From Actinomyces sp. (GTDB taxonomy: Bacteria > Actinomycetota > Actinomycetes > Actinomycetales > Actinomycetaceae), in contig NZ_JAUMUL010000001.1 in the NCBI RefSeq assembly GCF_030530635.1, positions 108,342 through 172,341 of the forward strand: a stretch of 64,000 bases of DNA, in the 5' to 3' direction. Shown here piece by piece: positions 61,511-64,000 of the stretch (positions are counted from its first letter, which is position 1; each line of letters begins with the position of its first letter). The notes under the pieces are model-generated. The model was not told where the DNA came from and made no database searches. It saw only the letters and a program-made list of their open reading frames with translations. The translations under genes and the position numbers were made by a program.

Positions 61511-63358
61511 ATGAGCAATAAGCGGCACGAGCAGGGCGTCCCTGCCGGTGAAGGGCCGGAGACCCATCCTGGCGCTGCCTTCGGCATTCCCGTCGGTGCC
61601 AGCGGCGAGGATGTCGTCGACGCCGTCTACGGCCCCGGCGCCATGCGTTCTGGCATAGACCCTGAGCTGTTGCCCTATCTGGATGCCGCCGACGGCTCCG
61701 ACGGAAACTCTTTGGCGGACTCCGCCGACGCAGATGCGGGAGCCAAGGACAGCAGTGAGCAGGCCGATGCGCAGGACCTCGCAGCCCTGCGCGAGCTCGT
61801 GGCCGCCAGCATGTTGCCGGGCGGTGATCTCGAGCGCCTGGACGCCCTCCTGGCAGAGGTCGACTCGGATGCCAGCGACGATTGGGAGGACTGGGAGCCA
61901 GTACTGCCTGACGCCCCGACGGATGTGGCTGCGACGGAGTCCGACGAAACGCACCGCGCGAACCTGACTGCGGCCGCCCACGCCGTCGAGGTATCCGCGC
62001 GAATGCGGCAGGTTGAGGCGGAGATCCTCTCCCGCGCCCCCGAGCACCAGGTGCAGCCCTCGTTGGAACGCGTCGAGGCGGTACTCGACATTCTGGGCAA
62101 CCCTGAACGCAACTACCGCATCGTGCACGTGGCCGGCACCAACGGCAAGACATCCACCGCCCGCATGACCGAGCGGCTTCTCGCCGCCACGGGTATGCGC
62201 ACAGGACGCTTTACCAGCCCCCACCTGGCCACCATCCGTGAGCGGATCGCCTTGGACGGTGAGCCCATCAGTGAGGCGGACTTCATCGCCGCCTGGGAGG
62301 ACGTCGCCCCTTACATCGAGATGGTTGACGCTCGCTCCCAGGCCGACGGCGGTCCCCGGCTGAGCTTCTTCGAGGTGCTCACGGTGATGGCTCTGGCCGC
62401 CTTCGCCGACCATCCTGTGGATGCTGCGGTGATCGAGGTCGGGATGGGCGGCACCTGGGACTCCACCAACGTGGTGCCCGGGGACGTCGAGGTCATCACC
62501 TCTATAGGGCATGACCACGGCTCCTGGCTCGGCGCCTCACTGGAGGAGATCGCTGCCAACAAGGCCGGCATCATCAAGGATTCAGCCACTCTTATAACCG
62601 CCGCGCAGCCGGAGTCGGTGCATGCGGTCATCGCCGATGCGGCCGATACTCACCAGGTCCTCTGGCGGCGCGAACTCGATCCGGAGGAGGATCCGGACGC
62701 CCCCGACGCCGGGATACTGCGCGTGGTTGACCGGATACCGGCCGTAGGTGGCCAAATGGTTACCTTCGCCACCGCCGCGGCCGTATATGAGGACGTATTC
62801 GTGCCGCTCCACGGCGACTACCAGGCGCGTAACGCACTGCTCGCTCTGGCCGCCGCGGAGGCGGTCTTCGGCGGCAGGCAACTGCCCGCGAAGGTCGTTG
62901 AGGACGGTTTCGCCTCCGTCACCAGCCCTGGCCGTCTGGAGGTGCTCCGCTCCAGTCCGACGGTGATCGTCGACGCCGGCCACAACCCCCACGGCGTGGC
63001 CGCGCTGGTTGGCGCCGTGGAGGAGGCCTTCGGTCTTCAGCATCTGGTCGCCGTTGTCGGGCTCATGAAGGATAAGGATGCCGAGGGTGTCCTATCGGTT
63101 CTGGAGCCCGCCTGCGACGCCGTGGTCTGCGTGCCCATCGACTCTCCGCGGGCGATGGATGCTGAGGAGCTGGGCGTTGTGGCGCGTGAGGTGTTCGGTG
63201 CCGGCCGGGTGGATGTTGCGCCCAATCTACTTGCCGGGGCAGAGCAGGCGGTGACCATGTCCGAGGGCTTCGACTCCCCGCTGACCGTCTCTGGTGTGCT
63301 GATCGTCGGTTCCGTGGTACTCGCCGCCGAGGCGCGTGCCCTGTTCGGCAAGCCCTGA
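61511..63358 (+). CDS. folC: Dihydrofolate synthase/folylpolyglutamate synthase with N-terminal extension
   Basis: A 615-aa protein; the Mur-ligase-type core begins near residue 165, with the P-loop AGTNGKTSTARM (208-219), SPHLATIRERI, AVIEVGMGGTWDSTN, and the C-terminal domain with VDAGHNPHGVAAL. FolC enzymes usually have 420-450 residues. The first 160 here are Asp/Glu/Ala-rich and not conserved (DSDASDDWEDWEPVL). The frame has no stop and a consistent codon pattern through the extension, and the start ATG is 61511. An internal start nearer the core remains possible. Confidence 0.9.
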   Translation: MSNKRHEQGVPAGEGPETHPGAAFGIPVGASGEDVVDAVYGPGAMRSGIDPELLPYLDAADGSDGNSLADSADADAGAKDSSEQADAQDLAALRELVAASMLPGGDLERLDALLAEVDSDASDDWEDWEPVLPDAPTDVAATESDETHRANLTAAAHAVEVSARMRQVEAEILSRAPEHQVQPSLERVEAVLDILGNPERNYRIVHVAGTNGKTSTARMTERLLAATGMRTGRFTSPHLATIRERIALDGEPISEADFIAAWEDVAPYIEMVDARSQADGGPRLSFFEVLTVMALAAFADHPVDAAVIEVGMGGTWDSTNVVPGDVEVITSIGHDHGSWLGASLEEIAANKAGIIKDSATLITAAQPESVHAVIADAADTHQVLWRRELDPEEDPDAPDAGILRVVDRIPAVGGQMVTFATAAAVYEDVFVPLHGDYQARNALLALAAAEAVFGGRQLPAKVVEDGFASVTSPGRLEVLRSSPTVIVDAGHNPHGVAALVGAVEEAFGLQHLVAVVGLMKDKDAEGVLSVLEPACDAVVCVPIDSPRAMDAEELGVVAREVFGAGRVDVAPNLLAGAEQAVTMSEGFDSPLTVSGVLIVGSVVLAAEARALFGKP

Positions 63359-63383
63359 TCTCTCCGCCGGGCACCAACAACCC

Positions 63384-63453
63384 GCCGAGGTCGGTAGAAC
63401 TTACGTGCCGAGATCGGTCAATATGATTCCGGTGAGGTCGGCTGGGCTGTCGT
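63384..63453. repeat. Three imperfect direct repeats of 23-24 bases
   Basis: The units start at 63384, 63407 and 63431 and share the core G(C/G)(C/T)GAG(G/A)TCGG followed by a more variable half. They lie immediately after folC. Function is unknown; such arrays can be protein binding sites or degenerate mobile-element debris. Confidence 0.45.
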
Positions 63454-63875
63454 TTACAGGCTCTTGCGGTTTGGGGGTGTGATGATGAGGGTTGGGGTTG
63501 TGGTGTGGTGGTTGTTGTCGGGTGTGTGGGGTCGTCTTCGGTGGGTGCCGGTCTGTTGAGGGTGACCTTTTCATCCCCAAGTCCTTCACATTCGGGAGGG
63601 TTTTGGGCCGAAGAAGAGGTTTTCGCCGGACTTGGGTCGTTGTCGGGCTGGCGGGGGACGTTGTCGGGCGGGTGGTGTCGGCTGGCGGGGACGATTCGTT
63701 GAATCTGTTGAGATCATCCGGGCGTCGGACCGGGGCGCTGGCCGTTGGCGGTGTTTGCCGGCGCCTGCGGTGATTTCAGTGCCTGTGATGCCGCACCCCG
63801 GGGCACCTCGAGCGCGCTTGTGCCGATGCCGGGGGTGTGGACCCGGGGCGTGTTCGCTGGTGCGCGCCGGGTGAG

Positions 63876-63946
63876 GGTTCGCCACTTCGCCTGATGGTTC
63901 GTCACTTCACCCCGGCGCTTCGGCACTTCGCACGGCGGTTCGTACT
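63876..63946. repeat. Imperfect direct repeats of 20-21 bases (GGTTCGNCACTTC)
   Basis: Units begin at 63876, 63896, 63917 and (partial) 63937, with the consensus G(G/C)TTCGNCACTTC(G/A)C. The fourth is cut off at the junction with a TGTCAAGTCCCGGG sequence at 63946, which may be the edge of another element outside the window. Confidence 0.5.
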
Positions 63947-64000
63947 GTCAAGTCCCGGGTTTTGTAGAGGGTGTTTTATCTGGCGTCGGGGGTTGCCGGC

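Larger units (their letters stand above)
63359..64000. other. Non-coding end region with repeats and G-rich tract
   Basis: No convincing gene in 642 bases. It holds three 23-24-base imperfect repeats (63384-63453), a G-rich stretch (63473-63531) and another set of about 20-base repeats (63876-63946). The small open frames here are low-complexity Arg/Pro- or Gly-rich translations without family features. Confidence 0.6.

Noticed and set aside
63384..63946. CRISPR array
   Set aside because: Repeat units are contiguous and imperfect without unique spacers, and no cas genes are present in the window.

Overview
The window is high-GC actinobacterial chromosome, most like Actinomyces/Schaalia (Actinomycetaceae). 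The basis is the overall GC richness, the T-box in front of a long-type ileS, DUF2318/FtsX-type metal ABC genes, tandem FadD15-like acyl-CoA ligases, and a treC/PTS trehalose unit. The genus is an inference from gene content; no database search was run.

Layout. 0-5.3 kb: tail of an Fls/Cj1660-1663-type iron uptake operon (DUF2318 membrane protein, two FtsX-like permeases, ATPase, FMN-binding-like lipoprotein). 5.4-10.5 kb: housekeeping genes (two YbjN proteins, miaA, a dapF homologue that has lost catalytic residues, clpX, chorismate mutase). 10.4-13.1 kb: a lower-GC minus-strand ABC unit of the bacteriocin-associated (lactococcin 972/DUF1430) type whose membrane gene is split by an apparent frameshift. 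13.2-22 kb: three tandem long-chain acyl-CoA ligases and valS.

22.8-34.4 kb: a first Wzx/Wzy-type polysaccharide cluster (Wzz, DegT aminotransferase, CapD/PglF-like dehydratase, flippase, polymerase, glycosyltransferase, an 829-aa double ATP-grasp protein, PglC-like phosphoglycosyl transferase). The enzyme set suggests a bacillosamine-like diamino sugar as first sugar, possibly aminoacylated by the double ATP-grasp ligase.

34.6-47 kb: proC, a PfkB kinase, a Gly/Met/Pro-rich membrane-anchored protein, the trehalose unit (treC, PTS EIIABC, GntR regulator), and a sulfite/nitrite reductase with siroheme genes behind a long structured leader. 46.3-52.3 kb: an SDR, a T-box-controlled ileS, an internally deleted nitronate monooxygenase remnant and an UlaG-like metallo-beta-lactamase-fold protein.

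52.9-61.2 kb: a second Wzx/Wzy-type polysaccharide cluster, visibly lower in GC and so probably acquired. It holds a phosphoglycosyl transferase, GT2, GT4, EpsG-type polymerase, hexapeptide acetyltransferase, flippase, TupA-like ATP-grasp protein and a Wzz-kinase fusion with a non-canonical Walker A. 61.5-63.4 kb: folC with a long acidic N-terminal extension. 63.4-64 kb: non-coding DNA with short direct repeats and a G-rich tract.

Points of most interest: the bacillosamine-like cluster with its fused double ATP-grasp enzyme, the DapF pseudoenzyme, the degenerate BY-kinase, the interleaved inverted repeats at 37.3 kb, the structured leader of the sulfite reductase operon, and two separate Wzx/Wzy systems within 30 kb.
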